Source: Amaranthus tricolor
Taxonomy: Eukaryota > Streptophyta > Magnoliopsida > Caryophyllales > Amaranthaceae
Direction: 5' to 3'
NCBI RefSeq assembly: GCF_026212465.1
Contig: NC_080056.1
Coordinates: 21,395,201-21,459,200 of the forward strand
Length of the DNA: 64,000 bases
Made by a program: the position numbers and the translations under genes. Position 1 is the stretch's first letter, and each line of letters starts with the position of its first letter. Below are positions 43,420 through 55,730 of this stretch, one piece after another. The notes under the pieces were generated by a model. That model saw nothing but the letters and a program-made list of their open reading frames with translations. It made no database searches and was not told the origin of the DNA.

Positions 43420-46400
43420 TATCATTGTGATGAAATAGTTAGAATCCAAAACCATAGTCATATGCTTGAAATTACGTGCTATGTTGCGTTTTTAAGGTTT
43501 TTCTAAGCTTTTTTGGCACTTTTTCTCGCATAAAAGCAGTTCAAACTTCGTTTGTTGTACATGAAACTTTGCACACAACACTGTTTGGTATATATTATTG
43601 TGTTGAAATGGTTAGAATCCAAAACAATATTCATATGCTTGAAATAACATGCTAAGTTGCGTTTTTGAGGTTTTTTAAGCGTTTTTGGCACTTTCTCGCA
43701 TAGAGTTGTTCATACTTGGTTTGATTTTAATGAAACTTGGCACTAAACACTATTTGGTATATATTATTGTGATAAAATGGTCAGAATGAAAAACAATAGT
43801 CTAAGGCTTGAAATTACGTGTTAAGTTGCGTTTTTGATGTTTTTTAAGCGTTTTTGGCACTTTCTCGCATAAAGTGGTTCAAAGTTTGTTTCTTTGCCAC
43901 GAAAATTGGCACACAACACTATATGGCATAGATCATTGAGATTAAATAGTTAGAATCCAAAACCATAGTCATATGCTTGAAATTACGTTCTCTGTAGCAT
44001 TTTTAAGGTTTTTCTACGCTTTTTTGGCACTTTTTCTCGCGAAAAGTAGTTCAAACTTCGTTTGTGTTGCATGAAACTTGGCACACAACACTATTTGGTA
44101 TATATCATTGTGTTGAAATGGTTAGAATCCAAAACAATAGATATATGATTGAAATTACATGCTAAGTTGCGTGTTTGTGGTTTTTAAAGCTTTTTTGGCC
44201 CTTTCTCGTATAAAGTGGTTTAAACTCGATTTGTTTGACACGAAGCTTCGCACACTATTGTATTTGGTATATATTATTTTGTTGAAATAGTTAGAATCCA
44301 AAACAATAGTCATATACTTTTAGCACTTTCTCGTATTAAATTGTTCAAAGTTGGTTTGTTCATCACGAAAATTTGCACACAAAACTATTTGGTATATATT
44401 ATTATGTTGAAATGGTGACAATCGAAAACAATAGTGGTATGCTTGAAATTACGCGTAAAGTTGCGTTTTTGAGATTTTTAAAGCATTTTTAGCACTTTCT
44501 CGGATATAGTGGTTCAAACTTGGTTTGTTTTGCATGAAACTTAACAATAAAAACTATTTCTTATATATTATTTGTATTGAAAAGGTTGGAATCGAAAACT
44601 ATAGTCATATGCTTGAAATTACGTGCTAAGTTGTGTTTGTAAAGTTTTTTAAGCTTTTTTGGCACTTTCTCGCATAAAGTGGTTAAAACTTGGTTTGTTT
44701 TGCAGGAAACTTGTCACTAAATAGTATTTGGTATATATTATTGTGTGGCAATGGTGACAATCGAAAACAATGGTCATATGCTTGAAATTACGTGTTAAGT
44801 TTCATGTTTAACGTTTTTTAAGCGGTTTTGGCACTTTCGCGCATAAAGTGGTTCAAACTAGGTTTGTTTGGCACGAAACTTGTCATACGACTCTGTTTTG
44901 TATATATTATTGTGTTGTAATAGTTAGAATCCAAAACAATAGTCATATGCATGAAATTACGTTCTAAGTTGCATTTTTAAGGTTTTTTTAAGCTTTTTTG
45001 GCACTTTGTCGCAAAAAATAGTTCAAACTTGTTTGTTTTGCATGAAACCTGGCACACAACACTATTTGGTATATATCATTGTGATGAAATAGTTAGAATC
45101 CAAAACCATAGTCATATGCTTGAAATTACGTGCTATGTTGCGTTTTTAAGGTTTTTCTAAGCTTTTTTGGCACTTTTTCTCCCATAAAAGCAGTTCAAAC
45201 TTCGTTTGTTGTACATGAAACTTTGCACACAACACTGTTTGGTATATATTATTGTGTTGAAATGGTTAGAATCCAAAACAATATTCATATGCTTGAAATA
45301 ACATGCTAAATTGCGTTTTTGAGGTTTTTTAAGCGTTTTTGGCACTTTCTCGCATAGAGTTGTTCATACTTGGTTTGATTTTAATGAAACTTGGCACTAA
45401 ACACTATTTGGTATATATTATTGTGATAAAATGGTCAGAATGAAAAACAATAGTCTAAGGCTTGAAATTACGTGTTAAGTTGCGTTTTTGATGTTTTTTA
45501 AGCGTTTTTGGCACTTTCTCGCATAAAGTGGTTCAAAGTTTGTTTCTTTGCCACGAAAATTGGCACACAACACTATATGGCATAGATCATTGAGATTAAA
45601 TAGTTAGAATCCAAAACCATAGTCATATGCTTGAAATTACGTTCTCTGTAGCATTTTTAAGGTTTTTCTACGCTTTTTTGGCACTTTTTCTCGCGAAAAG
45701 TAGTTCAAACTTCGTTTGTGTTGCATGAAACTTGGCACACAACACTATTTGGTATATATCATTGTGTTGAAATGGTTAGAATCCAAAACAATAGATATAT
45801 GATTGAAATTACATGCTAAGTTGCGTGTTTGTGGTTTTTTAAGCTTTTTTGGCCCTTTCTCGTATAAAGTGGTTTAAACTCGATTTGTTTGGCACGAAGC
45901 TTCGCACACTATTGTATTTGGTATATATTATTTTGTTGAAATAGTTAGAATCCAAAACAATAGTCATATACTTTTAGCACTTTCTCGTATTAAATTGTTC
46001 AAAGTTGGTTTGTTCGTCACGAAAATTTGCACACAAAACTATTTGGTATATATTATTATGTTGAAATGGTGACAATCGAAAACAATAGTGGTATGCTTGA
46101 AATTACGCGTAAAGTTGCGTTTTTGAGATTTTTAAAGCATTTTTAGCACTTTCTCGGATATAGTGGTTCAAACTTGGTTTGTTTTGCATGAAACTTAACA
46201 ATAAAAACTATTTCTTATATATTATTTGTATTGAAAAGGTTGGAATCGAAAACTATAGTCATATGCTTGAAATTACGTGCTAAGTTGTGTTTGTAAAGTT
46301 TTTTAAGCTTTTTTGGCACTTTCTCGCATAAAGTGGTTAAAACTTGGTTTGTTTTGCAGGAAACTTGTCACTAAATAGTATTTGGTATATATTATTGTGT

Positions 46401-48380
46401 GGAAATGGTGACAATCGAAAACAATGGTCATATGCTTGAAATTACATGTAAAGTTTCATGTTTAACGTTTTTTAAGCGGTTTTGGCACTTTCGCGCATAA
46501 AGTGGTTCAAACTAGGTTTGTTTGGCACGAAACTTGTCATACGACTCTGTTTTGTATATATTATTGTGTTGTAATAGTTAGAATCCAAAACAATAGTCAT
46601 ATGCATGAAATTACGTTCTAAGTTGCATTTTTAAGGTTTTTTTAAGCTTTTTTGGCACTTTGTCGCAAAAAATAGTTCAAACTTGTTTGTTTTGCATGAA
46701 ACCTGGCACACAACACTATTTGGTATATATCATTGTGATGAAATAGTTAGAATCCAAAACCATAGTCATATGCTTGAAATTACGTGCTATGTTGCGTTTT
46801 TAAGGTTTTTCTAAGCTTTTTTGGCACTTTTTCTCCCATAAAAGCAGTTCAAACTTCGTTTGTTGTACATGAAACTTTGCACACAACACTGTTTGGTATA
46901 TATTATTGTGTTGAAATGGTTAGAATCCAAAACAATATTCATATGCTTGAAATAACATGCTAAGTTGCGTTTTTGAGGTTTTTTAAGCGTTTTTGGCACT
47001 TTCTCGCATAGAGTTGTTCATACTTGGTTTGATTTTAATGAAACTTGGCACTAAACACTATTTGGTATATATTATTGTGATAAAATGGTCAGAATGAAAA
47101 ACAATAGTCTAAGGCTTGAAATTACGTGTTAAGTTGCGTTTTTGATGTTTTTTAAGCGTTTTTGGCACTTTCTCGCATAAAGTGGTTCAAAGTTTGTTTC
47201 TTTGCCACGAAAATTGGCACACAACACTATATGGAATAAATCATTGAGATTAAATAGTTAGAATCCAAAACCTTAGTCATATGCTTGAAATTACGTTCTC
47301 TGTAGCATTTTTAAGGTTTTTCTACGCTTTTTTGGCACTTTTTCTCGCGAAAAGTAGTTCAAACTTCGTTTGTGTTGCATGAAACTTGGCACACAACACT
47401 ATTTGGTATATATCATTGTGTTGAAATGGTTAGAATCCAAAACAATAGATATATGATTGAAATTACATGCTAAGTTGCGTGTTTGTGGTTTTTTAAGCTT
47501 TTTTGGCCCTTTCTCGTATAAAGTGGTTTAAACTCGATTTGTTTGGCACGAAGCTTCGCACACTATTCTATTTGGTATATATTATTTTGTTGAAATAGTT
47601 AGAATCCAAAACAATAGTCATATACTTTTAGCACTTTCTCGAATTAAATTGTTCAAAGTTGCTTTGTTCGTCACGAAAATTTGCACACAAAACTATTTGG
47701 TATATATTATTATGTTGAAATGGTGACAATCGAAAACAATAGTGGTATGCTTGAAATTACGCGTAAAGTTGCGTTTTTGAGATTTTTAAAGCATTTTTAG
47801 CACTTTCTCGGATATAGTGGTTCAAACTTGGTTTGTTTTGCATGAAACTTAACAATAAAAACTATTTCTTATATATTATTTGTATTGAAAAGGTTGGAAT
47901 CGCAAACTATAGTCATATGCTTGAAATTACGTGCTAAGTTGTGTTTGTAAAGTTTTTTAAGCTTTTTTGGCACTTTCTCGCATAAATTGTTTAAAACTTG
48001 GTTTGTTTTGCAGGAAACTTGTCACTAAATAGTAATTGGTATATATTATTGTGTGGAAATGGTGACAATCGAAAACAATGGTCATATGCTTGAAATTACG
48101 TGTTAAGTTTCATGTTTAACGTTTTTTAAGCGGTTTTGGCACTTACGCGCATAAAGTGGTTCAAACTAGGTTTGTTTGGCACGAAACTTGTCATACGACT
48201 CTGTTTTGTATATATTATTGTGTTGTAATAGTTAGAATCCAAAACAATAGTCATATGCATGAAATTACGTTCTAAGTTGCATTTTTAAGGTTTTTTTAAG
48301 CTTTTTTGGCACTTTGTCGCAAAAAATAGTTCAAACTTGTTTGTTTTGCATGAAACCTGGCACACAACACTATTTGGTAT
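43420..48380 (+). repeat. Three near-identical 1,654-bp HOR B copies
   Basis: Unit starts lie near 43,420, 45,074 and 46,728. Private variants such as 'ctcccataaaagcag', 'tgttgtacatgaaac', 'agtctaaggcttg' and 'acaatagtggtatgc' repeat at exactly 1,654 bp. Differences are a handful of single bases. The block ends near 48,380, where the next unit reverts to a more diverged sequence. Each copy has 10 monomers and lacks the 'gtcactttttcgc' and 'catgaaaaagg' monomers of the 12-monomer form. This is the youngest-looking amplification within HOR B. Confidence 0.85.
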
Positions 48381-51300
48381 ATATTATTGTGTTGAAATGG
48401 TTAGAATCCAAAACAATATTCATATTCTTGAAATAACGTGCTAAGTTGCGTTTTTGAGGTTTTTTAAGCATTATTAGCACTTTCTTGCATAGAGTTATTG
48501 AAACTTGGTTTGATTTGAATGAAACCTCGCACTAAACGCTATTTGGTATATATCATTGTGATAAAAAGGTCAGAAGGGAAAACAATGGTCATATGCTTGA
48601 AATTACGTGTTAAGTTGCATTTTTGATGTTTTTTAAGCGTTTTTGGCACTTTCTCGCATAAAGTAGTTCAAAGGTTGTTTCTTTGCCACGAAAATTGGCA
48701 GACAACACTAAATGGAATAAATCATTGAGATGGAATAGTTAGAATCCAAAACCATACCCATATGCTTGAAATTACGTTCTCTGTAGCGTTTTTAAGGTTT
48801 TTCTACGCTCTTTTGGCACTTTTTCTCGCGAAAAGTAGTTCACACTTCGTTTGTGTTGCATGAAACATGGCACACAACACTATTTGGTATATATCATTGT
48901 GTTGAAATGGTTAGAATCCAAAACAATATATATATATGATTGAAATTACATTCTAAGTTGCGTGTCTGTGGTTTTATAAGCTTTTTTGGCCTTTTCTCGC
49001 ATAAAGTGGTTTAAACTCGATTTGTTTGGCACGAAGCTTCGCACACTATTCTATTTGGTATATATTATTTTGTTGAAATAGTTAGAATCCAAAACAATAG
49101 TCATATCTTTTAGCACTTTCTCGTATTAAATTGTTCAAAGTTGGTTTGTTCGTCACGAACATTGGCACACAAAACTATTTGGTATATATTATTATGTTGA
49201 AATGGTGACAATCGAAAACAATAATCATATGCTTGAAATTATGCGTAAAGTTGCGTTTTTGAGATTTTTAAAGCATTTTTGGCACGTTCTCGGATATAGT
49301 GGTTCAAACTTGATTTGTTTTTCATGAAACTTAACAATAAAAACTATTTCTTATATATTATTTGTATTGAAATGGTTGGAATCGAAAACTATAGTCATAT
49401 GCTTGAAATTACGTGCTAAGTTGTGTTTGTAAAGTTTTTTAAGCTTTTTTGGAACTTTCTCGCATAAAGTGGTTAAAACTTAGTTTGTTTTGCAGGAAAA
49501 TTTTCACTAAATAGTATTTGGTATATATTATTGTGTGGAAATGGTGACAATCGAAAACAATAGTCATATGCTTGAAATTACGTGTTAAGTTTCATGTTTA
49601 ACGTTTTTTAAGCGGTTTTGGCACTTTCGCGCATAAAGTGGTTCAAACTAGGTTTGTTTGGCACGAAACTTGTCACACGACTCTGTTTTGTATATATTAT
49701 TGTGTTGTAATAGTTAGAATCCAAAACAATAGTCATATGCGTGAAATTACGTTCTAAGTTGCGTTTTTAAAGTTTTTTTAAGCTTTTTTGGCACTTTGTC
49801 GCAAAAAATAGTTCAAACTTGTTTGTTTTGCATAAAAATCTGCACAAAACACTATTTGGTATATATAAATGTGTTGAAATGGTTAGAATCCAAAACAATA
49901 TTCATATGCTTGAAATAACGTGCGAAGTTGCGTTGTTATGGTTTTTCAAGCGTTTTTTTTCACATTTTCGCATAAAGTTGTTCAAACTTGGTTTGATTTG
50001 AATGAAACGTGGCACTAAACACAATTTGGTATATATTATTGTGATGAAATTGTCATAATGGAAAACAATAGTCATATGTTTGAAATTACGTGATGAGTTG
50101 CGTTTCTAATTTATTTTTAGCGTTTTTGGCACTTTCTCGCATGAAAAAAGTTCAAAATTAATTGCGTTGCCACGAAAATTGGCACACAACTCTATTTGGC
50201 ATATATCATTGTGATGAAATAGTTAGAATCCAAAACCATAGTCATATGCTTGAAATTACGTGCTATGTTGCGTTTTTAAGGTTTTTCTAAGCTTTTTTGG
50301 CACTTTTTCTCGCAAAAAGCAGTTCAAACTTCGTTTGTTTTGCATGAAACATTGTACACAACACTAATTGGTATATATTATTGTGTTGAAATGGTTAGAA
50401 TCCAAAACAATATTCATATGCTTGAAATGACGTGCTAAGTTGCGTTTTTGAGGTTTTTTAAGCGTTTTTGGTACTTTCTCGCATAGAGTTGTTCAAACTT
50501 GGTTTGATTTGAATGAAACTTGGCACTAAACACTATTTGGTATATATTATTGTGATAAAATAGTCCGAATGGAAAACAACAGCCATATGATTGAAATTAC
50601 ATGTTAAGTTAAGTTTTTTTGATGTTTTTTAAGCATTTTTGGCACTTTCTCGCATAAAGTGGTTCAAAGTCGGTTTCTTTGCCACGAAAATTGGCACACA
50701 ACACTATATGGCATAAATCATTGAGATGAAATAGTTAGAATCCAAAACCATAGTCATATGCTTGAAATTACGTTCTCTGTAGCGTTTTTAAGGTTTTTCT
50801 ACGCTTTTTTGGCACTTTTTCTCGCGAAAAGTAGTTCAAACTTCGTTTGTGTTGCATGAAACTTGGCACACAACACTATTTGGTATATATTATTGTGTTG
50901 AAATGGTTAGAATCCAAAACAATAGATATATGTTTGAAATTACATGCTAAGTTGCGTGTTTGTGGTTTTTTAAGCTTTTTTGCCCCTTTCTCGCATAAAG
51001 TGGTTTAAACTCGATTTGTTTGGCACGAAGCTTCGCACACTATTCTATTTGGTATATATTATTTTGTTGAAATAGTTAGAATCAAAAACAATAGTCATAT
51101 ACTTTTAGCACTTTCTCGTATTAAATTGTTCAAAGTTGGTTTATTTGTTAAGAAAATTGGCACACAAAACTATTTGGTATATATTATTATGTTGAAATGG
51201 TGACAATCGAAAACAATAGTCATATGCTTCAAATTACACGTAAAGTTGCGTTTTTGAGATTTTTAAAGCATTTTTGGCACTTTCTCGGATATAGTGGTTC

Positions 51301-52589
51301 AAACTTGGTTTGTTTTGTATGAAACTTAACAATAAAAACTATTTCTTATATATTGTTTGTATTGAAATGTTTGGAATCGAAAACTATAGTCATATGCTTG
51401 AAATTATGTGCTAAGTTGTGTTGGTTAGGTTTTTTAAGCTTTCTTGGAACTTTCTCGCATAAAGTGGTTAAAACTTGGTTCGTTTTGCAGGAAACTTGGC
51501 ACTAAATAGTATTTGGTATATATTATTGTGTTGAAATGGTGACAATCGAAAACAATACTCATATGCTTGAAATTACGTGTTAAGTTTCATGTTTAACGTT
51601 TTTTAAGCGGTTTTGGCACTTTCGCGCATAAAATGCTTCAAACTTGGTTTGTTTGGCACGAAACTTGTCACACGACTCTATTTGGTATATATTATTGTGT
51701 TGTAATAGTTAGAATCCAAAACAATAGTCATATGCATCAAATTACGATCTAAGTTGCGTTTTTAAGTTTTTTTTATGCTTTTTTGGCTCTTTGTCGCAAA
51801 AACTAGTTCAAACTTGTTTGTTTTGCAAGAAACTATCACACAACACTATTTGGTATATATTATTGTGTTGAAATGGTTAGACTCCAAAACAATATTCATA
51901 TGCTTGAAATAACGTGCCAAGTTGCGTTTTTATGGTTTTTCAAGCATTTTTGTCACTTTTTCGCATAAAGTTGTTCAAACTTGGTTTGATTTGAATGAAA
52001 CTTGGCACTAAACACAATTTGGTATATATTATTGTGATGAAATTGTCAGAAATGGAAAACAATAGTCATATGTTTGAAATTACGTGTTGAGTTGCGTTTT
52101 TGATTTATTTTAAGCGTTTTTGGCACTTTCTCGCATGAAAAAGGTTCAAAATTGATTGCTTTGCCACGAAAATTGGCACACAAATCTATTTGGCATATAT
52201 CATTGTGATAAAATAGTTAGAATCCAAAACCATAGTCCTATGCTTGAAATTACGTGCTATGTTGCGTTTTTAAGGTTTTTCTAATTTTTATGGCACTTTT
52301 TCTCGCAAAAAGCAGTTCAAACTTCGTTTGTTTTTCATGAAACTTTGCACACAACACCATTTGGTATATATTATTGTGTTGAAATGGTTAGAATCCAAAA
52401 TAATAGTTATATGATTGAAATTACATGCTAAGTTGCATGTTTGTGGTTTTTCAAGCTTTTTTGGCCCTTTCTCGGATAAAGTGGTTTAAACTCGATTTGT
52501 TTGGTACGAAACTTGGGACACGACTCTATTTGGTGTATAGTATTTTGTTTAAATAGTTAGAATCCAAAACAATAGTCATATGCTTTTAG

Positions 52590-53168
52590 CACTTTCTCGT
52601 GTAAAATTGTTCAAAGTTGGTTTGTTTGTCATGAAACTTGGCACACAAAACTGTTTGGTATATATTATTATGTTGAAATGGTGACAATCGAAAACAATAG
52701 TCATATACTTGAAATTACGTTCTAAGTTGCGTGTTTGAGATTTTTTAAGCGTTTTTGGCACTTTCTCGCATGAAGGGGTTCAAACATGATTTGTTTTGCA
52801 TGAAACTTGGCACTAAATACTATTTGGTATATATTATTGTGTTGAAATGGTTAGAATCCAAAATAATATTCATATGCTTGAAATTACGTGCTAAGTTGCA
52901 TTTTTGAGGTTTTCTAAGCCTTTTTTTGCACTTTCTCACATGAAGTGATTGAAACTTGGTTTGATTTGCATGAAACTTAGCACTAAACACTATTTGGTGT
53001 ATATTATTGTGATGAAATGGTTAGAATCAAAAACAATAGTGATATTCTTGAAATTACGTGTTAATTTGCGTTTTTGCTCTTTTTAAGCGTTTTTGGCACT
53101 TTTTTGTATGAAGTGATTCAAACCTTGGTTGTTTGCCACGAAAATCGGTACACAATACTATTTGGCAT
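52590..53168 (+). repeat. Decaying array edge
   Basis: The last three to four monomers (starts near 52,589, 52,757, 52,927 and 53,097) carry more substitutions than the body, for example 'cgcatgaaggggttc' and 'ctcacatgaagtgattg'. The last monomer stops after 'ctatttggcatatgcaac', and unrelated sequence follows. No transposon or target duplication is visible at the edge. Confidence 0.85.
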
Positions 53169-55011
53169 ATGCAACTGGATTTTCGCTAATTACTAGAAAT
53201 TTGAACTATGAAGCTCTTGTAATGTTTTCTTTCTGACTCTATTGATTATTAGCATACATGTCTTTTTCATCCTTTAATGCCTCATTAAGCTCCTTTCCCC
53301 TCTTTCATTCTTCAACCTTTAATTAGGGAAATCAAGGAGAAAGGAAAAAAGGATGTTTTGATGGGAGAAATTAGGGTTCCATGATGAAAGTTTCTGAAAT
53401 TCTGTTTTAATTGAAGGAGTGTTTTAATTAGTCACATGACACCCCATGTGCTAGTCAAAGGGTTAAGGTAACAGTCAACAAACGATAATAGTTATCAGAT
53501 AGTCATTTGCAAATATTTGTATTATATAGGTAGTTTTTTGTAAAAAACTTTGAATAAGGTAGTTTTTTAAAAAAAGGGCATATAAATTAGGTAGTTTCTT
53601 ATAATTTTTCCATTTCTTAAATAATGATATTTGAAATTAGGTAGTTATTAATCGACTCTTTTTTATTATTAAATTCGAAAACAGCATATAATATAATCTA
53701 ATTTATAATTTATTTGTTTATTTCATGAATTATTTTGTGCATCTATTACATCAAAATAATCTAATTCAGTATTTTATGTATCCATATACCAAAAGTAATT
53801 AACTTTTTAATATTTAAAATCAAATGTTAATCATATACATTTAATCTAAATAATCAAAATTATATTTTGATCAAGCAATTTTAATCCACATTTAACCACC
53901 CTTAAAAATAATAACTTATCATACTCATATTATAATAATGCAAGAAGCTAACTAATCCCAATGTAGGAATATAGATGTGTAAAGTAGAATTGTAAGAAAC
54001 TATTTCTTAACATCTAAAATAGAATCGCATACACATCATAATATAAATTATAATATCTAATAGAATTATAAAATCTAGTAGGATCTTATACCCTTGATGC
54101 GTGAATTCCACGTTATATAATGGAGTATGAAATATAATGAAATATAGATGATAAAATGTCAAATATCGTTTCTCTAATGTTGGCCCACAAGCATCGAACG
54201 AAGTGTGTGTAGAGAATATTAGAATGTTGAAGAGTCTTGTTTGATGAACAAATACATACCAATATATATAAGTTCATCAAAAACTCTTAATGATCCCATA
54301 CATAAATTACATGACATATTTATGGTGACCATTATCAAGACACTTTTATGGCGACCTTTAACATGTCACATTTATTGTGATCTTTAACATGTAATACTTT
54401 TGATAGCTTAAAATGCGTTTCATTTTATTTATTATACACACAGATACACATATTAATTCATATCATAAACTCTATTCAATTAATTGATCCAATGAGAATC
54501 ATATGTTAATAGGTATATTTTTATCTAATCTATACTTATGTGTGTAATCTCATAGGACCCGATTAATTGTAATAGTAGTACACTAAATCTATAAGATACA
54601 GATCATAGTTGGTTTCTAACAAAACACTATGACAACCTAAATTAATCTAATGTATTTTATATCCATAATTTGTCCCATTTATAGAGTAATTATACTTAAT
54701 CAAAAGACACTTATTTCCTTCACTGTGTCTTCAAAAAAATTAGGCAATGTAAAATTCACATATATTTTAACTTAATATCCATTAATTATTAAGTGCAATA
54801 AAAAAAACCATAACCTAATTTATTTTAGTTGTTGGTTGATTGTCTTATAAACTCAAACACAACCGTAAAATACCATATACTTGCTATCTGGTTTTTTTTA
54901 ATAGTTGCTACACTTTTGTTTTTCATACTATCCAATGCACGATTTTAATGTTTAATATCTTTAATTTCATATTATAAAAATTCTAAAACGTTAACATTAT
55001 GAAAATATGCA
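53169..55011. other. AT-rich intergenic DNA, no gene recognised
   Basis: No ORF with protein-like features on either strand. At about 53,520-53,660 a 'taggtagttttt'-type motif recurs four times at irregular ~30-50 bp spacing. At about 54,310-54,400 a phrase like 'ttatggtgacc ... ttatggcgacctttaacatg ... ttgtgatctttaacatg' occurs three times. Neither could be assigned to a known element. The stretch separates the array edge from the CACTA terminus. Confidence 0.6.
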
Positions 55012-55014
55012 TTA

Positions 55015-55204
55015 CACTAGTGGAAAAATGTTCATTTGCTGCGGTTTAGTCCCCAAGCATTAGTGATAGCAGCAGATGGCATATTTGAAATGTTGCGGTT
55101 TAAAACCGCAACACATAAAAGACTATATGCTAAAGCCCTACCAAAATCGCAGCATATAGTGTAAGACTATATGCAATGGTTTTAGGAGGCCCGCAGCATA
55201 TAGC
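55015..55204. repeat. CACTA terminal and subterminal repeats
   Basis: It starts 'cactagtggaaaaatg'. A 21-bp perfect inverted repeat lies at 55,092-55,112 (arms 'gttgcggttt' and 'aaaccgcaac' around one A). 'actatatgc' and 'gcatatagt' motifs alternate in both orientations, with 'gcagcatatag' near 55,155 and 55,193. Clusters of short GCGG motifs in both orientations next to the terminus are the usual transposase-binding region of CACTA elements (family knowledge). Confidence 0.8.
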
Positions 55205-55406
55205 ATATTATATTTTTTTTTCTTTTATCATTGAATATTAATAAATAATCAAATGATTAATGTACAATGTAATAAACAATGATTAATGTAAAATGTCATA
55301 ATCCAATGATAATCACCAATAATCTCTTCGTATAAACTCTCGATCGTATATGTAATAATGTGTACATATACAAATTAAAGTCCTAAATCTAAACTAATTA
55401 CATTAT

Positions 55407-55715
55407 TTACCAAGAACAAAAATTAACAAGATATGCGGCAATCTTATCTTTCAATTCGCGCATTTTCCCATCTCTCAAAGGGCGTGTTTCCCTTAGAGTG
55501 TCGTATAAAACCTATAATATCATATTATATAAAATGATACATAAACATTAGATTTTACTAATAGTAAATATATAATATTATAATTTAAGAACGTAATACT
55601 TACGGCATCAATGCTTTCGACTCCAACCTTCTACACAGATTATAAGATATCGTCCATGTATTTGAGAGTGTAGTAGCCGCAATCAACGGTATTATAATCT
55701 TGTCGAAATCACTAA
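55407..55715 (-). pseudogene. Ulp1-like (C48 peptidase) C-terminal remnant of CACTA protein
   Basis: Minus-strand translation of 55,643-55,688 gives VDCGYYTLKYMDDIL. This resembles the segment around the catalytic Cys of Ulp1/C48-type protease domains that are fused to or encoded by many plant CACTA elements. A plausible GT-AG intron of 92 bp lies at 55,512-55,603 (donor 'gtaagt'). It joins a frame ending in ...RELKDKIAAYLVNF and closing with a stop at 55,407-55,409. Two in-frame stops occur just after the MDDIL motif, and the upstream part of the protease is cut off by the satellite block at 55,731. Identification rests on the CGYY motif and on position in the element. Confidence 0.65.
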
Positions 55716-55730
55716 GAGAATATAGATGTT

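Larger units (their letters stand above)
1..53168 (+). repeat. ~170-bp satellite DNA array, higher-order organised
   Basis: One tandem array with a monomer of about 169-170 bp, always in the same orientation. Each monomer runs through a 'ggcactttctcgcataaagt' box, a 'ttgcatgaaacttggcac' box, the most constant segment 'ggtatatattattgtgttga', an 'aacaatagtcatatgcttga' box, and a T-rich hinge of variable length just before the next unit. No transposon interrupts it. The monomer is AT-rich, and its length is in the range common for plant centromeric and heterochromatic satellites (family knowledge). Short ORFs recur at the HOR period and have no protein-like features. A centromeric role is inference only. 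Confidence 0.97.
34090..53168 (+). repeat. HOR B: variable-length HOR (12, 10 or 9 monomers)
   Basis: A truncated monomer of about 127 bp ending in 'catatacttttagcac' marks each unit. Its 'gcac' falls at about 34,901, 36,894, 38,875, 40,847, 42,329, 44,323, 45,977, 47,631, 49,113, 51,108 and 52,589. Spacings are 1,993, 1,981, 1,972, 1,482, 1,994, 1,654, 1,654, 1,482, 1,995 and 1,481 bp. The long form has 12 monomers in fixed order. Diagnostic boxes include 'ctcggatatagtgg', 'cgcgcataaagtgg', 'gtcgcaaaaactag', 'cgcatgaaaaagg', 'ctcgcaaaaagcag', 'cgcatagagtt', 'ctcgcgaaaagtag' and 'ggccctttctcg'. Shorter units lack two or three neighbouring monomers, as expected from unequal exchange. Confidence 0.88.

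Noticed and set aside
542..52761. Some fifty short ORFs of 60-114 codons within the array, several identical between copies
   Set aside because: They recur at the HOR period, occur on both strands over the same bases, depend on TTG-type starts, and change or break wherever the monomer length varies. The identity reflects DNA homogenisation, not protein selection.
1..53168. Regular short repeats that could suggest a CRISPR array
   Set aside because: The period is ~170 bp and the whole monomer is related, with no unique spacers and no cas genes. The context is a plant genome.
1..53168. CENP-B-box-like motif in the monomer
   Set aside because: No segment matches the CENP-B box core in the monomers inspected, so no such claim is made.
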